A DNA stretch of 64,000 bases, taken from Streptomyces sp. NBC_00691 (GTDB lineage: Bacteria > Actinomycetota > Actinomycetes > Streptomycetales > Streptomycetaceae). The notes beneath the pieces are model-generated. The model was not told the origin of the DNA. It saw nothing but the letters and a program-made list of their open reading frames with translations, and ran no database searches. The position numbers were made by a program, and so were the translations under genes. Position 1 is the first letter of the stretch; every line of letters starts with the position of its first letter. Positions 44,759-52,831 of the stretch are shown here, piece after piece. Location of the stretch: the NCBI RefSeq assembly GCF_036226665.1, contig NZ_CP109007.1, positions 7,254,001 to 7,318,000 of the forward strand, given 5' to 3'.

Positions 44759-47071
44759 TCAGTCGGTTCCATCGCCCGTGACCTGAACCGTCCAGATCGT
44801 CTTGCCTGAGGCTGTGTACCGGCTGCCCCACTGTTCGGTGAGCTGGTGCACGAGATACAACCCGCGTCCTCCCTCGTCCGTGAGACGGGCGTGCTTCAGG
44901 CGGGGCTTGGTTTGGCTTGGGTCGGACACCTCGCAGATCAACGCCGAGTCGTTGATCAGGCGTAGGCCCACCGGCCCGCCCGCATAGCGGATGGAGTTGG
45001 TCACCAGCTCACTGGCGACGAGCTCGGTCACGAAGGTCAGATCCTGCAGTCCCCAGGTCTCAAGGCTGCTCGTCACGGCGCGTCTGACCTTCGCGACGAC
45101 TGAGGGATCTGCCGGGAACTGCCAGTGCACCGTGCTGCCCTCAGGCAGCACTCGCAGCCGGGCGGCCAGAGCCACACCGTCCGCCGCCACGCTTGTTACG
45201 GGCCGGCCGTCGAGCACCTTGCGCAGAGCACCGGCCGTCTCGGGATCGCCGGTGATCCGCTCGTCAGATGGGAGCGGTGCGGAGGGGGCGCCCGATCCGC
45301 CGGCAGAGAGAATCAAGAGGCTGCCCGGCTCTACGAGGAAGTCGACCGTCTCGAACGGTGCGCTCTCCCGCCCGAGAGGAGGTCCTGGCTCCAGGGGCAC
45401 GGGAACGAGCTCGCCGGAAGGGGAGATCAGAGCAGGGGGACGGTGGCCGGCACTCGCCATTGAGCAGTGGCCCGTGACCGGGTCATAGGTCACGTAGAGA
45501 CACGTGGCCCCCACTTCACCCGGCCCCTCCAACATCTGAGGGTCCACTTCACCGGCTTCTGTGGGACTCGGCAGACGCCGCACCAGGTCGTCCACATGCG
45601 TCAGCAGTTCATCGGGGGCGATATCGAGGTCGGACAGCGTCTGGATGGCAGTCCGTAGCCGTCCCGCGGCAGCGGCCGCGTGGACACCGCGGCCGGAAGT
45701 CCGTCCTGCGGCGAAGGCCACTCTTGCCGAGGAAAGCGGGATGGTGTCCACCCACGCGCCCGCGTCGGCATCTGCAGCCCTTGCATCCGACCGAAGGACG
45801 GCCGTGTCCGCCGCGCTGATTCTCTTCGTGCTCGACGGCAGAAGACTTCGCCGGAGCACCTCGGCGGCTCGACGCTCGGCAACATAGCGGCGGGCGTTGT
45901 CGATGCTGAGAGCCGTGCGGGAGACGATCTCGCGCGCCACGGTCTCGTCGAGGGAATCGAAGACGCCTCGCTCCGTAGACCGGCCCACCACGAGTCTGCC
46001 CAGCAACTGTCCGCGGGCTCGCAACTCCCACTCCATCGTCGCCCGGCCACCGGCCACGGGTGTAGCGGCAAGATGGTCAGCGCTCCCACGCCGAGCGATT
46101 CGCCGGCCCTTCGGCTTCTCAGGATCGACCCCAGGTTCTTCTCCCAGAAGCACGGCCTCGGCAAGGTCCACGGCCGCAGCATTAGCGAAAGCCGGCACCA
46201 AGACCTCGACCAGTTCCTGGGCGCACGTGACCGGATCCAGGTCGGAGCCGATTCGACGGGCTGCTTCCCCCGCGAGCAGCCGTCCTTCCCTCTCCCGGTA
46301 TTCCACTGTGATGTCGGTGAAGGCCGCGACGACTCCGCAGGTCCCGCCATCCGGGCCCGCTAGGGGGATGGCCGACAGAGAGACGATGCGATCGACCAGC
46401 GGCTGATCCCGTCTGCGGGCCCGTTGCGGCTGCTCGACCAGTTCTTCCCCTGCCTCCATGACCTGCCGTAGCAGCTCTCTGATCGCGTGGGCGTCCTCAG
46501 CCACCAGCGTCTCCGTGAGCGGCTGCCCACCGGATGGCTCGATCATCGCCCCGTCGCCCGGTGCCTGGAAGTGGTGGTTGAGGCTGACCCTCGTGACGTG
46601 CAGATCGGCATCATGCACCGCAAGCCCGACTTTTGCCTGGGAGAACAGTGCTTGCAACAAGGAACCGTCCTGTTCCAGGCGCTCGACGTCCTTCTCGGGA
46701 ATCAGCCGGAGGATCGCCGTAGTGGGTTCAGAACCGCGGAGCACCACCAGGCGACATCTCACCCACTCCGCCGTACCCCTGATGCGGGCCCGCCACAGAT
46801 GCTCGGCGCTTCCTGCCCCCGGCATGCCCGGCCACGGATCCAGAAGATCTTGCAACCCGGCCGCTGGAACCCGTTCTGCGGATATGCCAAGGAGCTGTGT
46901 GGCTTCTTGGCTCAGCCCGAGGACCTCGTCGCCTTTCAGCAGAAGGAGCGCCTCACGGGCAAAGGGAATCCCCACGCCTCCATCACCAGCCTCGGTGGGC
47001 AGGGCCCCGGGTGCTGGGGCGCCCAACCTCTTCTCCAGTCTCGCATGTCGCACAGACCGTGCCACCCTCAC
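44759..47071 (-). CDS. PAS/GAF/SpoIIE-like/HATPase regulator with degenerate phosphatase domain
   Basis: A 770-residue multidomain regulator. PAS-like domains lie at ~35-125 and ~135-255, GAF-like at ~265-400, PP2C SpoIIE-like at ~405-620 and an HATPase_c anti-sigma kinase domain at ~640-770 (N box ELVTNSIRYA, G box DEGGRGLYLV). In active SpoIIE phosphatases the metal Asp sit in GGDWYD and GDV.GHG; here these read GAWVDT (438-443) and GRTSGRG (456-462), and the later YTDGLVE position reads SAGGSG. The phosphatase is therefore probably dead, leaving a sensor/anti-sigma-like kinase. Start GTG 47071 has no strong ribosome site. Confidence 0.82.
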   Translation of the reverse strand: MRVARSVRHARLEKRLGAPAPGALPTEAGDGGVGIPFAREALLLLKGDEVLGLSQEATQLLGISAERVPAAGLQDLLDPWPGMPGAGSAEHLWRARIRGTAEWVRCRLVVLRGSEPTTAILRLIPEKDVERLEQDGSLLQALFSQAKVGLAVHDADLHVTRVSLNHHFQAPGDGAMIEPSGGQPLTETLVAEDAHAIRELLRQVMEAGEELVEQPQRARRRDQPLVDRIVSLSAIPLAGPDGGTCGVVAAFTDITVEYREREGRLLAGEAARRIGSDLDPVTCAQELVEVLVPAFANAAAVDLAEAVLLGEEPGVDPEKPKGRRIARRGSADHLAATPVAGGRATMEWELRARGQLLGRLVVGRSTERGVFDSLDETVAREIVSRTALSIDNARRYVAERRAAEVLRRSLLPSSTKRISAADTAVLRSDARAADADAGAWVDTIPLSSARVAFAAGRTSGRGVHAAAAAGRLRTAIQTLSDLDIAPDELLTHVDDLVRRLPSPTEAGEVDPQMLEGPGEVGATCLYVTYDPVTGHCSMASAGHRPPALISPSGELVPVPLEPGPPLGRESAPFETVDFLVEPGSLLILSAGGSGAPSAPLPSDERITGDPETAGALRKVLDGRPVTSVAADGVALAARLRVLPEGSTVHWQFPADPSVVAKVRRAVTSSLETWGLQDLTFVTELVASELVTNSIRYAGGPVGLRLINDSALICEVSDPSQTKPRLKHARLTDEGGRGLYLVHQLTEQWGSRYTASGKTIWTVQVTGDGTD

Positions 47072-47127
47072 GCATGGGCGGGGGCAAGGCGAACCACTCG
47101 GCCGCCAAGGCTGGCCACGGGTACCCT

Positions 47128-47250
47128 CTCGGACCTTGCGGTGGAGGCCTGGTACTCCTCTTTCCAGGAGGACAGTTCGGCCCGATCACCTTTCCGGCGG
47201 TACGGGATGACCAGGCCGGTGCCGCGGTAACCGGCGTCAGCGATCACGGT
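47128..47250 (-). mobile_element. IS5-type DDE transposase remnant
   Basis: Read on the minus strand, this segment gives VIADAGYRGTGLVIPYRRKG, then ELSSWKEEYQAS and, after a frame change, HRKVRE. This is the region around the second catalytic Asp of IS5-group transposases (usual form ADxGYxG...IPHRR...SHRKVRARVEH). Both ends of the gene and any terminal repeats are gone. The surrounding interval 47072-47627 has no intact gene; it also carries the right direct-repeat copy and the panD leader. Confidence 0.7.
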
Positions 47251-47418
47251 TGCCGAGCCAGCGGAACCTTCGCGCTTTGGCTCACCGAGCCCCCCTTTGA
47301 GCGCGACCGGATACTCGTCCTAGAGCGAGGTCGGTTTCCCACAGGGCCGGTAGTGCGTGGACGCACGTCATCCGGGTGCGCGGAGTGGTCTCCCGCATGC
47401 GTGACGATTCATCAGGAA

Positions 47419-47439
47419 AGTCAGCATTCGGTCAGCATG
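47419..47439 (+). repeat. right copy of the 21-bp imperfect direct repeat
   Basis: This matches 6-26 at 18 of 21 positions, same orientation, differing at the first base and at the two central bases. It lies between the IS5 remnant and panD, exactly where accessory-type genes give way to backbone-type genes. Confidence 0.35.
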
Positions 47440-47627
47440 AGTCGCCGGGCGTTGCCGGAGAATTGCCTGAAAAGACGTTGCTGATGACGCAAAAGCGCAG
47501 GTGGGAGCCGTATCGCCTCGGTGGAGCGATGTTCTTCACAAACATCGTTCGGCGCACGCCGGTGTACAGTCGGCACCGCCCTTGACCTGCACAAAGCAGG
47601 CAGGGAGCTGTCTCAGAGGAGTCCCAA

Positions 47628-48071
47628 GTGCTGCGTACTCTGTTCAAGTCCAAGATCCACCGGGCCACCGTGACCCAGGCCGATCTGCACTACGTCGGTT
47701 CGGTCACCGTCGACGCCGATCTCATGGAGGCGGCCGACCTCCTGCCCGGTGAACTCGTGCACATCGTCGACATCGACAACGGCGCCCGGCTCGAGACCTA
47801 TGTCATCGAGGGTGAGCGTGGTTCCGGCGTCATCGGGATCAACGGCGCCGCCGCCCACCTCGTCCACCCCGGCGACCTCGTGATCCTCATCAGTTACGCG
47901 CAGATCGAGAACGCCGAGGCCCGGACGTTCGTGCCGCGCGTCGTGCACGTCGACGGCGACAACCGCATCGTGGAGCTGGGGACCGACGCCTCCGCGCCCG
48001 TCCCCGGCAGCGACACCGTGCGCGGCCCGCACGCCGTGCCCGGACCCGCGGCCGCCTCCGTGACTGTGTAG
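47628..48071 (+). CDS. panD: aspartate 1-decarboxylase
   Basis: A 147-residue pyruvoyl-dependent enzyme making beta-alanine from aspartate for pantothenate and CoA synthesis. The proenzyme self-cleaves between Gly24 and Ser25 in LHYVGSVTVD, and Ser25 becomes the pyruvoyl group; Arg54-region residues (DNGARLETYVIEGERGSGVI) and Tyr58 are conserved. The C-terminus is slightly extended compared with E. coli PanD. The GTG start has a GAGGAG site. First backbone-like gene after the island. Confidence 0.93.
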   Translation: MLRTLFKSKIHRATVTQADLHYVGSVTVDADLMEAADLLPGELVHIVDIDNGARLETYVIEGERGSGVIGINGAAAHLVHPGDLVILISYAQIENAEARTFVPRVVHVDGDNRIVELGTDASAPVPGSDTVRGPHAVPGPAAASVTV

Positions 48072-48080
48072 CGTCGTCCC

Positions 48081-48425
48081 ATGGCCGAGCTGCGGATGCG
48101 TGACGACCGGGCGAACGGACGCCTCGAAGCCTTCGAGGGCGGCACCTACGTCGGTGTCGTCGTCTACTTCGTGCTCACCGCCGAGCCCCACGCCCTCGTC
48201 GCCGTGCACACCGTCGTCGAGGACGGCCACGAGGGCAAGGGCGTCGCCGGAGCACTCGTGCGCGAGTTCTACGCGATCGCCGCACGCGCGGGCGTGCCCG
48301 TCGTGCCGCTCTGCCCGTACGCCGCCGTCTGGGCCGAGCGTCACCCCGACGAGGCGCCCGCAGCCCCGTCCGCCGTGGTCCGAGCGGCGAAGGACCAGCT
48401 GACGGCCACCCCGAGCCTGTGGTGA
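48081..48425 (+). CDS. GNAT-type N-acetyltransferase (YidJ-like)
   Basis: A 114-residue minimal acetyltransferase of the GNAT/GCN5-related short family. The acetyl-CoA loop is visible as HEGKGVAGALVREF, followed by VPLCPYAAVWAERHPD, typical of YidJ/Gtn3-like proteins. It begins 9 nt after panD and overlaps the next gene by 4 nt, so the three are probably one transcript. Substrate unknown. Confidence 0.85.
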   Translation: MAELRMRDDRANGRLEAFEGGTYVGVVVYFVLTAEPHALVAVHTVVEDGHEGKGVAGALVREFYAIAARAGVPVVPLCPYAAVWAERHPDEAPAAPSAVVRAAKDQLTATPSLW

Positions 48426-49090
48426 CCACCGCCGGCACCCTGGCCCTGCTGCACACCTCACCGGTCCACGTCCCCGTCTTCGACGGGCTCCGCGACCGGC
48501 ACCACCCCGGGCTCGTCCTGCGCCACCTCGTCGACGAGGAGCTGCTGGTGCGCGCCCGGGAGGAGGGGCCCGAGGCGGTCGCCGGGGCGGTGGCCGACGC
48601 GCTCGCGGCGGCCGTCGCGGACGGCGCCGCCGCCGTGCTCTGCACCTGTTCGACGATCGGGGGGATCGCCGAGCGGCAGGCCGGCGTCTTCGGCGTGCCC
48701 GTGCTCCGGGTGGACCGGCCGATGGCCGCCGAGGCCGCCCGGTACCGCCGGATCGTCGTGGTGGCCGCGCTGCGCTCCACCCTCGAACCCACGGTCGCCC
48801 TCATCGCCGAGGAGTCGGGACCGGAGGCCTCGCTCATCAGCACCGTCGTGGTGGAGGGGGCCTGGGAGCGATTCGAGGCGGGGGACCGGGACGGCTACCT
48901 CGACGCCGTGGCGGCGGCCGTGGACGGCGCGCCCCCGGTGGAGGACTGCGTCGTCGTCCTCGCGCAGGCGTCCATGGCCGACGCCGTCGGCCGGACGACC
49001 ACCGCACTCCGGGTCCTGGCGAGTCCGCGCCTCGGGCTCGCCGCCGCGGCCGCCGCGGTCGCCGGTCCCCGCGGCGCGTCCCGCGACTGA
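48422..49090 (+). CDS. Asp/Glu racemase-like protein
   Basis: A 222-residue protein of the aspartate/glutamate racemase-like fold. The first active-site cysteine region is LCTCSTIGGIAERQ. The second expected Cys region reads VVVLAQASMAD, without a Cys, so true racemase chemistry is doubtful. Its GTG overlaps the acetyltransferase stop as GTGA. It could be a related lyase or isomerase of unknown substrate. Confidence 0.7.
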   Translation: MTTAGTLALLHTSPVHVPVFDGLRDRHHPGLVLRHLVDEELLVRAREEGPEAVAGAVADALAAAVADGAAAVLCTCSTIGGIAERQAGVFGVPVLRVDRPMAAEAARYRRIVVVAALRSTLEPTVALIAEESGPEASLISTVVVEGAWERFEAGDRDGYLDAVAAAVDGAPPVEDCVVVLAQASMADAVGRTTTALRVLASPRLGLAAAAAAVAGPRGASRD

Positions 49091-49105
49091 CCCGAAGGAC
49101 GGGAT

Positions 49106-49131
49106 CCGGCGGGCGCCGCGGCGCCCGCCGG
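49106..49131. terminator. 26-bp perfect palindrome after the panD operon
   Basis: CCGGCGGGCGCCG (49106-49118) is followed directly by its reverse complement (49119-49131). It starts 16 nt after the racemase-like stop codon and would form a very stable GC hairpin, consistent with a Streptomyces-type terminator. Confidence 0.7.
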
Positions 49132-49174
49132 GCCACCCTGGGAAGGGAGGAACCCGTCGACCGAGAGGTCCGTG

Positions 49175-49384
49175 ATGACCCACCCGTACCCCGATCCCGT
49201 GCCCCCTTCGCCCATTCCGCCGCCGGTGCCGACGCCGCCGCCGGTCCCCCCGCCCAACCCGGTCCCGGTCCCCCCGGACCCGGGGCCGAGCCCGGCGCCG
49301 CAGCCCGGCGGACCCGTACCGGAACCCGAGCCTCAGCCCCAGCCGGGCCCCGCCGGCCACCGCCCGGCGTCAACGGGAAGGTGA
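49175..49384 (+). CDS. short proline-rich protein
   Basis: A 69-residue frame, about half proline, with PVP/PPP-type repeats (PPVPTPPPVPPPNPVPVPPD). It has no signal peptide or membrane segment. ATG 49175 (or GTG 49172) follows AGAGG. Such low-complexity proteins are common in Streptomyces but hard to prove real; the composition could also arise from GC-rich non-coding DNA. Confidence 0.4.
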   Translation: MTHPYPDPVPPSPIPPPVPTPPPVPPPNPVPVPPDPGPSPAPQPGGPVPEPEPQPQPGPAGHRPASTGR

Positions 49385-49474
49385 CATAAGGGCCTTGGGC
49401 TTCGGCGTTTCCCTTGTCACGGAGCGTGCGCCACCCCTAACTTGGACGGCTGTCGCTGTGTTCAAGGGGGGCCC

Positions 49475-50899
49475 ATGGCCGTACGCGGACGTCACCGCCG
49501 CCACCAGCCGAGCCGGATCAACCGTGCCTCGCTGACCGTCACCGCTGGCGGCGCCGGAATGGCGCTGCCCTTCATCGGCGCGGGCACCGTCCAGGCCGCC
49601 TCGCTCGACGTCTGGGAGAAGGTCGCCGCCTGCGAGTCGACCTCCCACTGGCACATCAACACGGGCAACGGCTACTTCGGCGGTCTGCAGTTCAGCCAGT
49701 CCACCTGGGAGGCCTACGGAGGCACGCACTACGCGCCGCGTGCCGACCTGGCCTCCAAGGACCAGCAGATCGCCGTCGCCGAGCGGGTCCTGAAGGGCCA
49801 GGGACCCGGTGCCTGGCCGTCCTGCGGCCCCGGCGCGGGCCTCGCCCGGGGCGGGGACGGCCCGGCCGTCACCCCCGGAACGGCGACCACGAAGGCCTCC
49901 CGCGCCGGGAACGCGCCCAGCACCGCGTCCCTGCCCGGGCAGCGGGCGTTATCCGAGCGGCCGGCCAGGAACGTCGGCCCGACCTCCGTCCCCACCGTGC
50001 GCGAGATGTACACGGTGACGCCCGGCGACTCCCTGTCGAAGATCGCCCGCGACGAACGGGTCCAGGGCGGCTGGAAGCGCCTGTACGACGCGAACCGGCC
50101 CGTCGTCGGCGACGACCCGGACCTCATCCTTCCCGGCCAGCGCCTGACCCTGCGCATCGCCTCCCCGAAGAAGCCCCCGGCGAAGGCGGGATCGGCCGCG
50201 ACGCCGCCGAAGCTCACGGGACCCGGCACCGCGCCCCGGACCGCGCCCGCCGTACCGCCCACCACGAAGCCGGCCGCCGGACCGACCACGAAGCCGGTCG
50301 CCCGGCAGCCCGCGGCGAAGCCGGTGACCAAGCCCGCGTCCAGGCCGGCCGTGAAGCAGGTGTCCCGGCCCGCCGCGAAGCCCGCCGCCAAGCCCGTGGC
50401 GAAGCAGACGTCCAAGCCCGCCGCCAAACCCGCGCCCAGGACGAAGCCCGCTCCCCGGCCCGCCACCAAGCCGCGCCCGCCCGCCACCACGGAGGACCGG
50501 TACTCCGCGCCCGTGGCCGCCGGCATCGGCACCCGCTACGGCAAGCCCGGATCCTCCTGGTCCAGCGGCTACCACACCGGCGTCGACTTCCCCGTGCCCA
50601 CCGGCACCTCCGTCAAGGCCGTGGCCGGGGGGCGGATCGTCTCCGCCGGGTGGGGCGGCGCGTACGGCTACCAGATCGTGCTCCGCCACGACGACGGCCG
50701 CTACAGCCAGTACGCCCATCTCTCCGCGCTGGCCGTCCGCGAGGGCCAGCGGGTCACCGCCGGCCAGCGCATCGGCCGCTCAGGATCGACCGGCAACAGC
50801 TCGGGACCTCACCTGCACTTCGAGGTACGGACGGGTCCCGGGTACGGCTCCGACATCGACCCCCTGGCCTATCTCAGGGCTCGCGGGGTCTCCCTCTGA
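49475..50899 (+). CDS. secreted Rpf-like transglycosylase with LysM and M23 peptidase domains
   Basis: A 474-residue cell-wall protein. The basic N-terminus and hydrophobic stretch (RASLTVTAGGAGMALPFIGA) form a signal peptide ending near VQAA. An Rpf (resuscitation-promoting) domain follows at ~42-120 (VWEKVAACESTSHWHINTGN, with catalytic Glu; GLQFSQSTWEAYGG). A LysM motif at ~180-225 (YTVTPGDSLSKIARDE), a Lys/Pro/Ala-rich linker and a C-terminal M23 endopeptidase (HTGVDF; HLHFEV zinc motifs) complete it. It can therefore cut both glycan and peptide bonds of peptidoglycan. ATG 49475 follows GGGG. Confidence 0.92.
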   Translation: MAVRGRHRRHQPSRINRASLTVTAGGAGMALPFIGAGTVQAASLDVWEKVAACESTSHWHINTGNGYFGGLQFSQSTWEAYGGTHYAPRADLASKDQQIAVAERVLKGQGPGAWPSCGPGAGLARGGDGPAVTPGTATTKASRAGNAPSTASLPGQRALSERPARNVGPTSVPTVREMYTVTPGDSLSKIARDERVQGGWKRLYDANRPVVGDDPDLILPGQRLTLRIASPKKPPAKAGSAATPPKLTGPGTAPRTAPAVPPTTKPAAGPTTKPVARQPAAKPVTKPASRPAVKQVSRPAAKPAAKPVAKQTSKPAAKPAPRTKPAPRPATKPRPPATTEDRYSAPVAAGIGTRYGKPGSSWSSGYHTGVDFPVPTGTSVKAVAGGRIVSAGWGGAYGYQIVLRHDDGRYSQYAHLSALAVREGQRVTAGQRIGRSGSTGNSSGPHLHFEVRTGPGYGSDIDPLAYLRARGVSL

Positions 50900-51787
50900 C
50901 CCCGCTTGTGGTCCGGAGTCCGGCGCACGCCCCTGACCCGGCGCCGGCGGTGACGCGGACGGCCCCGTCATCCGGTCCAGCGTGAGCTGGACCAGGCCGC
51001 CCGCGGCCACCGCGCCGCTGATCAGCGCGGCGACAGTGCCCGCCGTGCCGTAACGGAAGCTCTCGCCGAACAGGGTCAGGCCCACGGCCGCGGCGACCAC
51101 CGGGTTCACCACCGTGACGGTGGCCAGCGGGGCCGCGAGTCCCGCGCCCCGGTACGAGGCCTGGGACAGGAGCAGCCCGGTCACGGCGAGCGCCGAGAGC
51201 ACGAGAAGCGCGGTCCACTCGGCGAGCGGGGCGTCGGCGGTCCACTCCTCCGCCACCGACTTCGTGAACACCGAGGCGATGCCGAAGGAGACACCCGCGG
51301 CGGCGGCGAGGACGACGCTGCGCAGCACCGACCTTCCGACCAGGTGCGCGGCCGCGAACAGCACGCCGACCACCCCGAAGGTGCAGCCCGCGAGCAGCCA
51401 CCGGTCGCCGTCCGTCAGGGACCGCGCCTCGGCACCGCTCGTGAGGCTGAGCAGCCCGGCCAGACCCACGGTGGCCATCACGGCGCCCCGCCAGGCCCGC
51501 GATCCGGCCCTGCGGCCGACGAACAGCGCCGCCATGGGCAGCGCGAACACGATCGTCAGCGCACCCAGCGGCTGGACCAGGCTGAGCGGTCCGTACGCGA
51601 GCGCCGCGACGTGCAGGGTCGCGCCGACGCCGTTGAGCAGGACGGACCCCCACCAGGCCGGGCTGCGCAGCGGCGCGTAGCGCGGACCTGCGGCGGAGGC
51701 CGCGACCCGCTCCTGCACGATCGCCGCGGCCGCGTAGGCGACCGCCGAGACCAGGGCCAGGAGAACGGACAGCAGGAGGTGACTCAT
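50780..51787 (-). CDS. DMT/EamA-type integral membrane transporter
   Basis: A 335-residue protein with about ten hydrophobic helices in two repeats (LLLSVLLALVSAVAYAAAAI; ALAVTGLLLSQASYRGAGLA; LATVTVVNPVVAAAVGLTLF), as in DMT-superfamily permeases (EamA or Nipa-like). The last ~60 residues are hydrophilic, and the end overlaps the convergent M23 gene by 120 nt. ATG 51787 is preferred over frame starts further upstream because the first helix begins there. Substrate unknown. Confidence 0.8.
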   Translation of the reverse strand: MSHLLLSVLLALVSAVAYAAAAIVQERVAASAAGPRYAPLRSPAWWGSVLLNGVGATLHVAALAYGPLSLVQPLGALTIVFALPMAALFVGRRAGSRAWRGAVMATVGLAGLLSLTSGAEARSLTDGDRWLLAGCTFGVVGVLFAAAHLVGRSVLRSVVLAAAAGVSFGIASVFTKSVAEEWTADAPLAEWTALLVLSALAVTGLLLSQASYRGAGLAAPLATVTVVNPVVAAAVGLTLFGESFRYGTAGTVAALISGAVAAGGLVQLTLDRMTGPSASPPAPGQGRAPDSGPQAGSEGDPASPEIGQGVDVGAVPGTRPYLEVQVRSRAVAGRS

Positions 51788-52031
51788 ACCTTCCACGATC
51801 TCTCTTCCCGGCCGATCGCGTCGTCGTACCAGGGGACGTCTTCCCGGATACACCCTCCGCAGTACGTAGCCCCCACGTACGCCTGTGGATGTACACCCGC
51901 GCAGGTCAGAACGGGTGCAAAGCGACCTTTTCGAGCCGTGCCGCAGCGCCGCGCACAGCGGTTACGGTGGTCGGAATCCGTGCCCGGGGGACCTCGGCAC
52001 GCGACCGGGACCGGAACGAGGGGGAACACGG

Positions 52032-52745
52032 GTGGATCTGGTGGAGAGCGCTTCGGTCGGCGGGTTCTTCGCCCTGCGCATCAGCGCGCCGGAGACCGGT
52101 GGAGCACACCGCCCGCTCGCGCGCCTGTACGCGGGCGACGACGGCCCCCTCCACGCGCGCGTGGACCGGGTCGCCGCCCGGCTCGGCGCCCCCGAGCGGC
52201 GCGTGGGGGCGTCCGTCGCCCACCTCGGGCTCGCCGCCCGGCTCTGGTCGACCGCCCTCGGGCCCGCCGCCCTGCACGGCCGTTTCCCCGCCCTCGACCC
52301 CGCGGAGCTGCACTGGGACGGGGCCCTCACCTCCCCCGACGACCTCTGGTGGGCCGGCTCCGAGACCCGCCCCGCGACCGTCGACGCGATCCGCGCGGCC
52401 GTCCAGGAGGCCCACCTCGTGCCGCTGCACGCCGCACTCCGCCGTGACGGGAACATCTCGCCACGCCTGCTCTGGGGCAACGCGGGCTCCGCCCTGGCCG
52501 GCGCGCTGCGCGAGCTGACCCGCTGGGCGCACGCCCGCGGCCGCCCGGAGGCCGCCGCACGGGCCGCAGCCCTGGTCTCCGGACTCCTCGACCATCCCGA
52601 CCTCGCCGGTACGGTCCGCGGCCCCCGGCTGCGTCGCGCCAGCTGCTGCCTCTACTACCGCTGCCCCGGCGCGGGACTGTGCGGGGACTGTGTCTTCGAC
52701 CACGCCCCCCGAACGGGTTTGGAGGCGCGGCCCCCCGCTCCGTAA
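52032..52745 (+). CDS. (2Fe-2S)-binding protein, FhuF-like
   Basis: A 237-residue protein whose C-terminus carries the cysteine cluster CCLYYRCPGAGLCGDC, matching the FhuF C-terminal 2Fe-2S domain (CC...C..C) of ferric-siderophore reductases. The N-terminal part is alpha-helical and related to FhuF/IucA-type proteins (ISPRLLWGNAGSALAGALRE). It probably releases iron from ferric siderophores in the cytoplasm. GTG 52032 is preferred over an upstream frame start at 51885 because the intervening residues look like non-coding DNA. Confidence 0.82.
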   Translation: MDLVESASVGGFFALRISAPETGGAHRPLARLYAGDDGPLHARVDRVAARLGAPERRVGASVAHLGLAARLWSTALGPAALHGRFPALDPAELHWDGALTSPDDLWWAGSETRPATVDAIRAAVQEAHLVPLHAALRRDGNISPRLLWGNAGSALAGALRELTRWAHARGRPEAAARAAALVSGLLDHPDLAGTVRGPRLRRASCCLYYRCPGAGLCGDCVFDHAPRTGLEARPPAP

Positions 52746-52831
52746 AGTTGCGAAGGTTGCCGTCCCGCGAGCGTACGGACGGTGACAGCCCACGAACGGT
52801 GACGTACGAGCGAACGAGGAACCCGAAGGCC

